A DNA stretch of 64,000 nucleotides. It comes from Chimonanthus salicifolius (lineage: Eukaryota > Streptophyta > Magnoliopsida > Laurales > Calycanthaceae). The stretch's first letter is position 1, and every line of letters starts with the position of its first letter. Shown here piece by piece: positions 22,488 to 34,296 of the stretch. The notes below the pieces were generated by a model, which did no database searches, was not told where the DNA came from, and worked only from the letters and a program-made list of their open reading frames with translations. The translations under genes and the position numbers were made by a program. The stretch is from NCBI GenBank assembly GCA_013350335.1, contig CM023540.1, positions 4,836,001-4,900,000 on the forward strand, written 5' to 3'.

Positions 22488-22938
22488 AATTCCACCATGG
22501 TGGCCGGCCCCACCAATCCTTGGGTCCACACGTCACCTCACTTAGTGAGGTGGAGGTGGGTCCCACTTGGCCACATCACCTTGGTTTAATTCTAAATTAA
22601 CTTAGGTGATTTAAATTTCATTCAATTCATTCTAAATGGATCCCCATTGGGCCATGGCCCAATTACATTTTCATTTTGCCCATTTACCTTAGAGCTTAAC
22701 TACCTTGACCCATTGGGTACCAAATGGGTATTTGACCTAATTTGACCATTCTTGACCCATTTAACCCTCATTGTCCCTTTAAATGAATTTAAATCAACTC
22801 CATAGTCCATTGGGCCATACTTGGGCCTTTGTCCAAATTTTGGCCAATTTACCATTTATTCCCCCAATTTACCAATTTTCATCATTAAAATAGATAATAT
22901 TCACATATTCATTGATTTACAAATTCCGAGCCATTACA
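22488..22938 (-). mobile_element. Solo LTR E, right segment
   Basis: The last 0.45 kb of LTR E, beginning with the D target copy AATTC. It continues the sequence broken at 6668: the homologous stretch in element B reads through CCATGGTTGAC to GGTGGCCGGCCCC. It ends CCGAGCCATTACA at 22938, followed by TSD GTGTG. It holds U3 motifs: several TTGACC/GGGCCA boxes at 22650-22850. Confidence 0.92.
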
Positions 22939-23882
22939 GTGTGATTCCTTGGGTATAGGAACCAAATCCCATACATCATTTCTAGTAAATAGTTATAGTT
23001 CCTCTTGCATAGCATTAACTCTATCTTCATCAGCTATGGCTTCATCTATCCTTTTGGGTTCTAGTTGTGAAGTAAAACACACATAATTAACCAAGTACTC
23101 AAGCTGCCCTCTTGTTCTTACTCCAGTAGTGGGTTCTCCTATGATTTGTTTAAGAGGGTGTTCCTTTATATTTTTAGTGGTTTTGGTTCAGGTGGGGGAT
23201 CTTGTGGTTTATCTTTGTTTTCTAGATTTTATTCTTATTGAGCTAACCTGATGATTTCCTCTTCTTTTAGCTTTTTACCTGGTGTACTTACTTGGTCATC
23301 TACAACAGCATTCACTGATTCTTGGATGGCACCAGTTCTAAGATTCTTTACCCTATAATCATGACTATTTGTGGAATATCATAGGAAGATCCATCATCGC
23401 TTTTGGATTCAAATTTTCCTAAATACTCTCTATCCTGCAGTATGTGACACTTGCTTCCAAAGACTTTAAAGTACTTAGAGTTGGGTTTCCTACTAGTCCA
23501 AAGTTCATACGCAGTTTTGTTTAGCCGACTCTCAAATATCCTCGATCAATGATATAGCATGCAGTGTTAATAGCTTTAGCCCACATATTTTTTGGAACAT
23601 TCTTACTTTCAAGTAGGGTGTTGGCCATTTCTTGAAGGACCTTATTTTTCTCTCGGAAACTCCATTTTGCTGAGGTATTTTGGGGGTAGAACATTCATGA
23701 TGGATGCCTCATTTTTCACAGAATCTATTAAATGACTGATTTTCAATTTCCCTCCCATGGTCAGTCCTTATTCTGTTAGTATTTGACTCTTTTGCATTCA
23801 TAATCCGTTTTGCAATGATTTTGAATTCATGAAATGCATTAGATTTTTCCCTCAAGAAGGCCACCCAAGTATATCTGGTATA
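22939..23882 (-). pseudogene. Copia integrase C-terminal part and start of RT (element G)
   Basis: Middle of the copia polyprotein, between LTR insertions E and F. A readable stretch at 23933-23709 (only up to 23882 is copia) encodes integrase core sequence: YTWVAFLREKSNAFHEFKI, then RIRTDHGREIENQSFNRFC, which contains the second catalytic Asp in the TDHGREF-type motif. Further on come NVPKNMWAKAINTACYI-like sequence and, near 22940-22990, DVWDLVPIPKES, the start of the RT region. Many stops and frame breaks lie between. TSD GTATA of LTR F is at 23878-23882. It joins 43826 on the other side of F. Confidence 0.88.
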
Positions 23883-25017
23883 TGTAACACTCCGGATTTT
23901 CAAGTTATGAATATATATATGAAAATTGTCCATTTAATTTGTGAATTAATGGAGATAGACGTTAGATGGGTAAGGTGTTCGGTCAATTGCCCAATTAAGA
24001 CCCAACGGATTATGGATAAGGTTTAATTGAAATAAATGGGTAAGATTTATTTAATTGGGTCAAGGTTGTTAATTGGATCAAATGCCCAATTAGGACCCAA
24101 TGGGTCATGGTTGACTTGGTTGACCACCAAGTGAGTTCAAGCTTAATTAAATTGGGGCTGAATTAAATTAGTAATGGAATCAAGGAAATGAGTTGATTTT
24201 AAGTGAGTTAAATGAGTTGAATTAAAGATATGAGTTGATTTAAAGAGATGAGTTGGATGGGAAGTTAATGGGACTTTCATCTTAAGTGAGTTAGGAGAGT
24301 AAATGGAGAGTTGCATCTCACAAGACCAAACCCAAGGATTACACACGTTGGGGAGATGGGAGTTTCATCTCATGGGATGAAACTCCAAATGGATCATTAA
24401 TGGGGAGGTGAATGGTTTTGTTGTTACACAAGCCATTGGAAGATGGAGGGGTGTTCCATCTCAAGTGGTGTCTTGGCCAAGCCAAGGGACACTTGGGAAG
24501 ACACCATCATTATGAGGAAGTTGGAAGGGTTTTTGGTGTTGTTACATAAAGATATCCAAGGCTACATGTTGGAAGATGGAGGGGTATTCCAACTCAAGTG
24601 GTGTCTTGGCCAAGCCAAGGGACACTTGGGAAGACACATCATTAATGAGGAGGTGAAGAGTTTTTTGTTGTTACACAAAGCATACCATGGATACACGTTG
24701 GGACATGAAGGGTTTCCATCTCATGATGGAAACCCAAGGGGCATAAGGTTGGGAGTTTCATCTCATGGGATGAAACCCTTAAAGAAAGTATTAATGAGGA
24801 GGTGAAAGGTCATAGTGGTTACAAAGGGCCATCAGCCAAAGGACACCACCCTTAGCCGAATTACATTGGACAAACAAAGAGGATTCTTTGCTTCATCTCA
24901 AGCTTCTCTCCCTCTCACTCAAGGACGACCACTCTCATTGACAAAGGAGAAAAGGCTTAAGAGTTTTCCATCTCAAGCTCCTCTCCCTCTCTCAAATCTA
25001 CACTCTTTGGCCGAACC
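23883..25017 (+). mobile_element. Solo LTR F, left (U3) segment
   Basis: LTR in plus orientation starting TGTAACACTCCGG. Flanked by TSD GTATA (23878-23882, 43826-43830). Together with 41042-43825 it makes a solo LTR of about 3.9 kb. This part is the U3: GGTCAA and TTGACC boxes at 23960-24130, an 11-bp perfect palindrome GGAGTTTCATC/GATGAAACTCC (about 24359-24387), a related one GTTTCCATC/GATGGAAAC (about 24711-24732), and a tandem duplication. It breaks at GGCCGAACC, where LTR C is inserted (TSD GAACC, 25013-25017). Confidence 0.92.
24438..24700 (+). repeat. 133-bp tandem duplication in the F U3
   Basis: Two units beginning GGAAGATGGAGGGGT start at 24438 and 24571, about 90 percent alike, with a degraded third start near 24700. 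Each unit contains TCTTGGCCAAGCCAAGGGAC and a GTTACA tract. It looks like U3 repeat expansion, which often changes promoter strength in LTRs. The open frame that crosses it has no recognisable domain. Confidence 0.85.
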
Positions 25018-27107
25018 TGTAAGGGCCTGGAATTTTTAAATTAATAAAAATGTGGATATAAGTTAATTTAATGATGAAAATTTGGAAATTGGTGGGATAA
25101 AAGGTAATGGGCCAAAATTTGGACAAAGGCCCAAGTATGGCCCAACAGACTAATGTTTGGATTTAAATTTATTTAAATGGTTAATGAGGGTTAAATGGGT
25201 CAAGAATGGTCAAATTGGGTCAAATACCCATTTGGGACCCAATGGGTCAAGATGGTTGTGCTCTAAGGTAAATGGGCTAGATGGAAATGTAATTGGGCCG
25301 TGGGTCCAATGGGGATCCATTTAGAGTGAATTCAATGAAATTAAATCACCTAAGTGGTTAAAAAAATTAAACGAAGATGGTGTGGCCAAGTGGGACCCAC
25401 CTCCGCCTCATCAAGTGAGGTGGCGTGTGGGTCAATGTTTGGTGGGGCCGACCACCATGGTTGATTTGGTCAACCATGGGTGGAATAATGGAATTAGGTT
25501 AAGTATAATGAGTTAACCTAAGGTGATTAAATAAATAAATGGGAATTAAAGTAACTAAAATATCTAAATATTAAATGATTAAAATTATAAAAATGAAGTG
25601 GTCAAATGGGAGACCAAGCTACCCCACTTCAAATGAGAAAAAACGTTGGGCTTGGGTGGTGGTTTGGATAACCACCACCATAAAGCAAATAAAATATCTA
25701 AAAAAAACAAATATCTTAAGGTTAGTGGGATCATTAAATTAAAGTGAAAAATGGAGATAAGTCTTATTGGTTATCTCATTCTCATTTTTTCTTCACAAAC
25801 TCCATCCCTCCCATTCTCCATTGCCGTCCCATGCTCTAAGGAAGGAGAGGAAGAGAGTTAAGGAGAAGAGAAGAGAAGGAGAGAAGAAAGAAGTGGAAAT
25901 TGGAGGGAAATCACTCTAAGGTTAGGGTTTAACATCTCTCCTCTCATGATTTTTCCCTCTCTCTCTCTCTCACAAGCCCTACCATGGCCGATTCTAGGGT
26001 TGGGTATTGCCACCATTAATCAAGAGTCTTGACCTATCAAAGATCAAGAGGAAGGAGAGAGGAGGCTAAGGAGACCGACGGGAGCGGCGGAAATCAGAGG
26101 AGACGTCGGATTGTGAGTATTTCTTAAACAAGAAATTTTGGATGTTTAGGGTTTAAGAATTGGAATTTATTTTTGTAGAATTTAATGGTGGTTACATAAA
26201 TGTGTGTCATGGATGTTAAACCCATCAAATGAGAGGGTGGAAGATGGAGGAAACCCTAAATGGGTAAATTAGGGTTAGGGAAAGAAAATGAATAAATGGG
26301 TTATGTGCATTATGTAAATTATGAGATTAAGCATAGAATGGGATGATTGGAAGAAAAATTATTGGCCACAGGGTTCGGCCATGTAGCATGGCCAAACCCC
26401 ATGGTGGGTGATTAGCCATTTGATGTAAAATGGTTAGGGTTAATGAATGGAAGATAATGAAGGTGGCTAATGGATTTTTGAGTTGTAAATGAATGAATGT
26501 GGATGAGTATCAAAATGGTTTTATGATGAAAAATGCAATGGGATTTTATGGCATTAAGAAGGCATAAAAGAGAAGGAATTGTGAACCATGGCTTCGGCCA
26601 TGGTGCATGGCCGAACTCTAGGTTGTTATGTGTGAAATTAGCTAGGGTTTTAGGGTTTAAAAAGCCATGGAAAATGGGAAGATGGGTGGATTTAATATTT
26701 TGGGTGAATATAGGTATTATGGAGCAATGAATGATGAATCATGAACCATGGGTTCGGCCATGGTATATGGCCGAACCCTATGGTGATGAAATGATGATTA
26801 AATGGTGGGGTTTAAAGGATAATGTGTTGATGAATTTTGGGTTTCAAATGAACAAAAGTAATGATCCAAATGGGGCTAAGAATATGGTTTATTTGCATGA
26901 TGTAAACCCCTCAAGGAGGGATTATTAGTGGATCTAAAATGTAACAATGGACCCAAGAAAAAATGGGGAACAAGACATCATGGGTTCGGCCATGGTGTGT
27001 GGCCGAACCCATGACCCATTTTGTAGGTCATTGTATGAGCTAAGGTTGGGTCCATGTTTGTGTTTAGATGATGGAGAATCTTATTAAATGAGATGGCTGA
27101 TTGTGTT
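25018..27107 (+). mobile_element. Solo LTR C, left segment
   Basis: LTR in plus orientation starting TGTAAGGGCCTGG, with TSD GAACC (25013-25017, 41037-41041). Its other half is 39031-41036 and the total is about 4.1 kb. No internal region exists apart from inserted element B, so it is a solo LTR. Contents: GGTCAA/TGGGCC U3 (25080-25300), GGTGGTGGTT/AACCACCACC (about 25656-25680), GA leader, splice donor GTGAGT (about 26112), and TTCGGCC palindromes at 26369, 26588, 26745 and 26981. The last five bases (GTGTT) are the TSD of B. Confidence 0.94.
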
Positions 27108-30100
27108 TGTATCGCCCGCCCCTTTTCACCGTAAAATCAGAGTACATTTTTTTTTTTTTTAAATAAAAGTGACAAAGGGCGCGGACGTCACGACGCGAGT
27201 TAAGTTCCTAGCTTCTAAAGCCTGGCCCTTAACTGGCCAACCCTACGCGTGCGTGGAACATAAGTCCACGAGTACAGTTCAAGCGTAGCAAGTAAGCTCA
27301 CGGAACATAAAAATAAGTGCGGATGATCATAGAACTATCCTACCAGTTCTTCAGATAGCAGGGAAGAAATACCCAACTAATTACGAAAATGCCATTATAC
27401 TGTATTATCCAAAATAATACCTAAACATAGCAAACTACCTAAATTATTACATTTCCGACAAGCTAACTATACAAATACATCTTTTCCAAAATAAAGTAAA
27501 ACAAAATAATTAATCCGCCTCCCCAAGCTCCTAAGCTTGCCTTCCGTCTCGCCCTTCCGGTCCGCCATCTCCTGCATCGTCAGCTAGGGTAGAAGTAGGG
27601 CGTTAGAACAACTCGCCCAGTAGGATTCCGAGTAGGGCTAGCACATGGGTTAGTAATGACCACATACAGATAATAACACAGTGAAAACTATAAACCACCA
27701 TATACTGAAATATAAGTAAATGATATGCCATGGGTGTCAATGTTATGAATCTCACCCATCATTCCTGCCATATACTGTCATATCCCTCTTGACGGAAAAA
27801 CCTCGTCAAGATATGTCCAACCGTAAAATATCCCCCTTGACGGCAAAGCCTCGTCAAGGTGTCCCCATGCCTGTTCTCGGTCGCCCCGACGGAGCATGGA
27901 CTCCGGTTTGTTTATTTTTTTCCGCCCATGCCATGCATGAGATGTAATGCATTATGCTATGTACTATTTATAACTCATAACCTTAAGATATCATACATAG
28001 CCTTAATTTATAATGCATAACCTTAATCATAGTTCATAGCCATTAAATAAAATCCATCTTAAAAATAGCATCCATAATTGTAAAAACCCATCATAAGATA
28101 AATACTAATCAATAAAATATGACAAAAATACCATCACACATCCATGGCTTACAAATAGGTAGGAATCCTACCGATTACCGACTCGCGTCCTTTTCCCGTA
28201 TTTGTCCGACAATCCAGCTACCGACTCGCGTACCGCTCGCGCTATCCGACACCTTATTAAATTACCACATTAGTCCATATTTTACCATTTCCAAGCCCAT
28301 AAATCATATCTTAGTGGTTTTCTTCAATTTAGCCAATAATTACCATTTTTTCCACTACCCCTTCACATGATTATGTACTCATTTATCTAGGTATGATTAA
28401 GTTCAAACTTGATCCACCACTTAGGTCCCTAACTTAGGTCCATTAATGATTCATTGACCATGACCTAACATCCCTAAATCATCTACTTAATTTAATCAAA
28501 TTTTCCATCATCTAGATACAAGCATGGACCCAACCTTAGCCCATACAATAACTTACAAAATGGGTCATGGGTTCGGCCACACACCATGGCCGAACCCATG
28601 ATGTCTTGTTCTCCATTTTCCTTGGATCCTTTAGTACATTTTAGATCTACCACAAGTCCTCCCATGAGAGGTTTACATCATGCATTTAAATCACCATTTT
28701 AACGTATCATTACATATTTTGGGTTCATCAAAACTACTATCATTTTCCCATTTATTTCTCTATAAATCACAACCATTAAATCCACCATTGTTCACCATAG
28801 GGTTCGGCCATACACCATGGCCGAACCCATGGTTCATGATTCATCACTCCTTACTCCAAAATATCTCCATTCACCAAAATATTAAATCCATTACTCTTCC
28901 CATTTTTCCATGACTTTAACCTTAAAAACCCTAATTAACTTCACACACACAACAACCTAGGGTTCGGCCATACACCATGGCCGAACCCATGGTTCATAAT
29001 TTATTCTCTTTTATGTCTTCTAATGCCATAAAATCCTTTTACATTTTCATCATAAAACCATTTTAAACATTACTCCCATGCATTCATTAAAACCCTAAAT
29101 GCATTAATCAAAAACCTTCATTGCCTTCCATCCTTTAAACCCTAACCAATTTCATCAAACCCTAATCACCCACCATGGGGTTCGGCCATGCTACATGGCC
29201 GAACCCTATGGCCCATGATTCTTATTCCAAGCACCCCATTCCATACTCAATTCCATAATTTATACAATGCACATACTACATTTATTTATTTCTTTTCCCT
29301 AACCCTAATTTTTTTTCTCCATTAGAGTTTTACCCACTTTCCATTTCTTCCATTTGATGGATTTAAAATCCATAGCATAAAATTATCCATCCCCCATTAA
29401 ATTTCACAAAAATAAGCCCTAAATCTTAAACCCTAAAATCCAAAATTTCTTGTTTTAAAAAAATACTCACTATCCGACGTCTTCTCCGATTTCCGCCGCT
29501 CCCGTCGATCTCCATAGCCTCCTCTCTCCTTCCTCTTGATCTTTGATAGGTCAAAATCTTTGATCAAGGGTGGCAACTCCCAACCTTAAAATCAGCCATG
29601 TTAGGTTTGAATTTGAGAGATGAAAAAAGGAAAAGATGATGAGAGGAAGATGATGACCTTAATCTTAGAGTGAACTCCCTCCAAATTCCATTTTTTTTTC
29701 TTCTCTCCTTGAGCTCCTTCTCCTTTTTTTTTTTCTCCTTCACTTGGACATGGGACGACAATGGAGGAGTGGAGAATTGAAATGAGAATGAAAAGAGAGA
29801 GAAAGGAAAAGATAAAACTCATTCCCATTTTTTTTTCTCTACGTTAACTACCTCCACCAGCCTTAAGATATTTTTTAGATCTTTTATTTGCTTTATGGTG
29901 GTGGTTATCTAAACCACCACCAAGCCCAACGTGTGTGAATTTTTTTAAGTTTGAGATGAGGTGAATCTTCACCTCATGGCCCCACCTTAACCACTCTTAA
30001 CTACCATATTTAAATAATTTAATTAGATAATTACCTTAGGCTAATCCATTGATACTTAGCCTAAGTTCATTACTCCACCCATGGTTGACCAAGTCAACCA

Positions 30101-30521
30101 TGGTGGCCGGCCCCACCAATCATTGGCCCACTCGCCACCTCACTTGATGAGGTGGAGGTGGGTCCCGCTTGGCCACACCACCATTGTTTAATTCCAAATT
30201 ACTTAGGGTGATTAAATTTCATTAAGCCCACTCTAAATGGATCACCATTGGGCCCATGGCCCAATTACATTTCCCACTAGCCCATTTACCTTAGAGCTTA
30301 ACCATCTTGACCCATTGGGTCCCAAATGGGTATTTGACCCAATTTGACCATTCTTGACCCATTTAAATAAATTTAAATCCAAACCATAGTCTATTGGGCC
30401 ACACTTGGGCCTTTATCCAATTTTGGCCCATTTACCATTTACTCCACCAATTTTCTAATTTCCATCATTAAAATAATTAATATTCACATTTATATTAATT
30501 CCCAAATTCCGAGACCTTACA
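27108..30521 (-). repeat. Element B 3' LTR (left on the plus strand)
   Basis: 3414-bp LTR from TGTATCGCCCGCCCC (one change from TGTAACGCC) to GAGACCTTACA. Plus-strand order: U5 hairpins (27190-27295), core (27596-27622), two hairpins CTTGACGG/CGTCAAG (27787-27810, 27836-27858), CCGACGGAG module, GGTAGGAATCCTACC (about 28159-28173), four TTCGGCC palindromes (28567, 28795, 28957, 29173), splice donor in sense near 29467, GA leader (29600-29820), GGTGGTGGTT/AACCACCACC (29897-29921) with CCCAACGTG beside it, and TTGACC/GGGCCA boxes (30090-30430). Confidence 0.95.
29897..29921. promoter_or_regulatory. U3 palindrome beside an ACGT core (B-type LTR)
   Basis: Perfect 10-bp arms GGTGGTGGTT (29897-29906) and AACCACCACC (29912-29921), followed nine bases on by CCCAACGTGTG. 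The same unit is in C, D, E and the other B LTR. In H, I and J the corresponding place has CCAAAACAAGTCCC/GGGACTTGTTTTGG around ACACGTTG. In A and K it has AACTCCC-type arms with CAACGT nearby. ACGT is the core bound by plant bZIP factors. Confidence 0.65.
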
Positions 30522-30583
30522 ATACAATCCTCTTTTAAAATTTTCGTCCCGAAAATTTGAGCGAAGTAGAGGTTCAGAACATC

Positions 30584-31497
30584 TTACACAAAGAGTTCCG
30601 GATGAGAGGCTCTCATCTCCGACTCAAGTTCCCAGGTGGTTTCTTCATTACCATGTCGTTCCCATACCACCTTGACGAACTGAATGGCCCGGTTCCGCAA
30701 CACCCTTTGCTCGGTCCTGACTATTCTGACCGGCTTTTCCACATATGTCACATCGCTTTGCACATCGATGTCTTGAATATTCAATACATGTGAAGGATCA
30801 GGGTTGTACTTCCTCAACATAGACACATGGAATACATCATGTAATGATGATAACTGCGGAGGGAGCGCCAACTGATAAGCTACCCCCCCCCCCCCCCCCC
30901 CACCCTCTTCAAGATTGGAAACGGTCCCACAAATCTAGGTGACAGTTTCCCCTTCTTTCCAAATCTCATGTGTCCCTTCTGTGGTGAGACTTTCAAAAAC
31001 ACCAAGTCCCCCACCTCAAATTCGAGGAACCTTCTCCTTTTGTCGGCGTAACTCTTCTGTCGGCTTTGTGCAGTGAGTAGATGTTGCCGTATCAATTTAA
31101 TCTGCGCTGTAGTTTCTGCAACTAACTCCGGTCTAATCAGCACAGGCTCACCGGCTTCTGTCCAACACACTGGTGATCTACATGGCCTACCATATAAGGC
31201 CTCAAACGGAGCCATCTGTAGGCTTGACTGATAGCTGTTATTGTAGGAAAACTCCACCAGTGGTAAATGATCCTCCCATCCACCCTTAAAGTCTAGCATG
31301 CATGCTCTCAGTATATCCTCCAATGTCTGTATTGTCCTCTCCGACTGTCTATCAGTCTGTGGATGAAATGTTGTGCTAGTTAATACGTCGGTCCCCATAG
31401 CCGACTGTAAGCCCTGCCATACTCTGCCGGTGAATCGGCCATCCCTATCGGACACAATAGACCGGGGAATGCCATGTAACCTGATGATCTCCCGGAT
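30584..31497 (-). pseudogene. Integrase core end and chromodomain (element B)
   Basis: Continuation of pol after the stop at 31498-31500. It encodes [13 protein letters not shown] (second catalytic Asp), [13 protein letters not shown] (catalytic Glu kept; Gly of DGQSER replaced by Arg), the EVGDLVFLKVSP and RFVGPFPILKRVG segments, and then, after the C run at 30883-30901 which shifts the frame, [17 protein letters not shown] and a chromodomain ending [19 protein letters not shown]. Relative to A the C run replaces the sequence around GGRVAYQL. Native stop at 30584. The frame cannot be read through as it stands. Confidence 0.92.
30883..30901. repeat. 19-base C homopolymer in element B pol
   Basis: An uninterrupted run of 19 C on the plus strand, replacing ACATCTCCCATCC-like sequence that is present in A and K. 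It encodes poly-Gly in one frame and breaks the reading frame before the chromodomain. Such a long C run is exceptional in this AT-rich window. It may be true slippage or a sequencing/assembly error. Confidence 0.95.
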
Positions 31498-34296
31498 CTA
31501 CCGTCGACCCAAAGTCTCTGATGAATCCGTCATCTTGATGGGAAGGAAATGTGCAGACTTGGTCAACCAGTCCATTATGACCCATATTGCATCGTTGCCC
31601 TTGGATGACCTTGGCAACCCTGTTACAAAGTCCATGGATATGTGTTCCCATTTCCATTCTGGCACCGGTAAGGGTGCGAGTAAACCCGGTGGCTTCCGAT
31701 GTTCTGCCTTAACCTGCTGACAGGTTAAGCAACAAGCAACAAACTCTGCCACGTCTTTCTTAAGTCCATGCCACCAATAGTGCCTCTTAAGATCATGGTA
31801 CATCTTGGTGCTGCCCGGGTGAATAGAGAGTTTTGTTTGGTGTGCTTCAAGCAGTAACTCTCTTCTGCAATTCTTAGGCACATATGTCCTACCTCGGAAC
31901 ATAAGACCCTGTTCCGGTCGTAATTCCCATTCCGGTACAACTTCACCGGTAGACATTTTAGCCCATATCTCCTCCACCTCTGGATCTGTTCGTTGTTCCC
32001 GTTCAATCTCGGAGACCATGTGGGATCGTATGATCAGATTACATATGGTTCCATGATTATTCAGATAGAGTTTAAACTCTCTGATGGTATTCAACACCTC
32101 CCATTCTGTTCTGATCATACTGGCTACTGTCGCAGGTGATATGCGGCTGAGAGCATCCGCCACTTTGTTCGCCTTGCCAGGATGATACCGGAGTGCGAAC
32201 TCATAATCTGCCAAGTATTCCATCCATCTACGTTGTCTCATGTTGAGTTCCTTCTGATCAAATAGGTACTTTAGGCTCTTATGGTCTGAGAATACCTCAA
32301 ACTTCTCACCATAAAGGTAGTGTCTCCAGCTTTTAAGAGCGAAGACCACCGCTGCCAGTTCCAGATCATGTGTGGGATAATTGCGCTCATGAATTTTCAA
32401 CTGTCTTGACCCGTACGCCACCGCCCTATTACCTTGACTGAGCGTACACCCCAGTCCCTCTCCTGAGGCATCACAGTACACCTCATAGTTTCTGCCTCTT
32501 TTCGGCAAGATCAAAATAGGAGCAGTTGTAAGCTTCTCCTTTAGCTCCTCAAATCTCCGGTTGCACAGATCCGACCATTCAAATTTGACTCCTTTCTGAG
32601 TGAGTCGGGTAAGTGGGGCTGCAATCTTGGAGAAATCCATAATAAATTTCCTGTAGTAACCGGCCAATCCCAGAAAACTGCTGATCTCGGTCACATTCGT
32701 CGGTGCTTTCCACTCCCTTACTGCCGCTACCTTAGCCGGGTCTACAGCTATGCCTTCCTCCGATATAACGTGCCCCAAGAAATTGACCTCTGATAGCCAA
32801 AATTCACACTTGCTGGCTTTGGCATACAACTGGTTCCTCTTTAGGGTGTTCAGAACTATCCGCAGGTGTTCAGCATGTTCCTCCTGACTCTTGGAATAGA
32901 TCAGGATGTCATCAATAAATATAATTACAAACTGATCCAAGTAAGGACGGAATATCCTATTCATCAGGTCCATGAACACCGCCGGTGCATTAGTAAGCGT
33001 AAATGGCATGACTACATACTCATATAATCCATATCGTGTCCTGAAGGCTGTCTTCTCGATGTCTTCCTCTCTAACCCGGATTTGATGGTATCCGGACATC
33101 AGATCAATCTTGAAAAAGTGAGAGGAACCCCTAAGCTGATCAAACAGATCATCAATCCTGGGTAGGGGATATTTATTCCTGACAGTCAACTGGTTCAATT
33201 TTCTATAATCCACACACATCCGAAGGGTATCGTCCTTCTTCTTAACAAACAGTACCGGGGCTCCCCATGCGGACGTGCTGTTCCGAATAAAGCCCAGCCT
33301 GAGCAGTTCATCAATCTGCTTTTTCAACTCAGTCATCTCAGCCGGTGCCATCCTGTAATGAGGTAATGATACTGGAGCTGCGCCGGGGTATAATTTAATC
33401 TCAAAGTCTATCTCCCTCTTAGGTGGCAGACCAGGGAGCTCTGTTGGAAATACCTCGGCATAATCTACAACCACCGCCGGAAGTTCAACTATTGGTGCCT
33501 TATCTAATCTGAGGGTGTTCAAGGCAAGATGATTCAATTCTTCCTGCAGCCTTCTAGGAATGCCCTGTCGGTCAGCGGGCACTATATACCGCCTTCCTTC
33601 GGGTGACCAAAATATCACTCTACGAAGATGGCAATCAATATGGGCCTGATACGTAGCCAACCAGTCCATGCCAAATATAACATCGTACTCAGCCATATCG
33701 ATTACTAAATAATTGAACTCGAATCTAAATCCAGTAAGTTCAGTGTTCAGTGCCGTGCATATGAGCCCCAAAGATGTGTCCCCGACAGGGGATACAATAG
33801 TAAGTGAGGTGGACAGATTTTGTACTAATGTGCCCGTAGCAGATATGAATGCAGCAGATATAAATGAATGGGAAGCTCCAGAATCAAATAATGTAACTGC
33901 ATAAAAACTACCAACTACGGCCATACCTTGAATCACCGAGCGGTCCACTGCTACTGGAGAAGGTATAGCAAAAAGTCGTCCTGATCCCGTAGGGTTTGGC
34001 GCCCGTCCTGCCTGATTGTATGTTCTGCCCCCTCGCGGCGGAGTTGATCTAACTGGAGGGCGGGAGGAACCCTTGAAGTTAGAGGGTCTGCTGAGCTGCG
34101 GGCACTCCCTCTTGAAGTGACCCTGTTGGCCACACTGATAGCAAGTGTTCCCACCTCTAGGAACCTGGGTAACTGATGCTGACGGGGAGGGCTGATTGGG
34201 ACGAAAGCCCCCTGTAGATCCACTAGAGGATGAGGGTCTGCCGAAACTCGGGCGGAACCTATTATTGGGTTGAAATACACCCTCCCACTCTGCCAT
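31498..34296 (-). pseudogene. Pol: zinc knuckle, protease, RT, RNase H, integrase N-part (element B)
   Basis: Open frame of 932 codons. In order: zinc knuckle C52-C55-H60-C65, protease active site D138 ([10 protein letters not shown]), RT from about 300 with D398 ([14 protein letters not shown]) and the FIDD catalytic pair D462-D463, RNase H with D609 (YCDASG), E646 and D671, the integrase HHCC zinc site, and the first catalytic Asp (HISMDFVTG, near 890). PFTLTNAP differs from the usual PFGLTNAP. It ends at a TAG (31498-31500) in place of the Tyr codon of RRYIKDI. The frame lacks its true start because a 1-nt deletion near 34281 separates it from gag. It is the best reference in the window for what A has lost. 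Confidence 0.95.

Noticed and set aside
24443..24805. 120-codon plus-strand ORF in LTR F
   Set aside because: It arises from the 133-bp tandem repeat; no domain or start context, and it does not continue in related LTRs.
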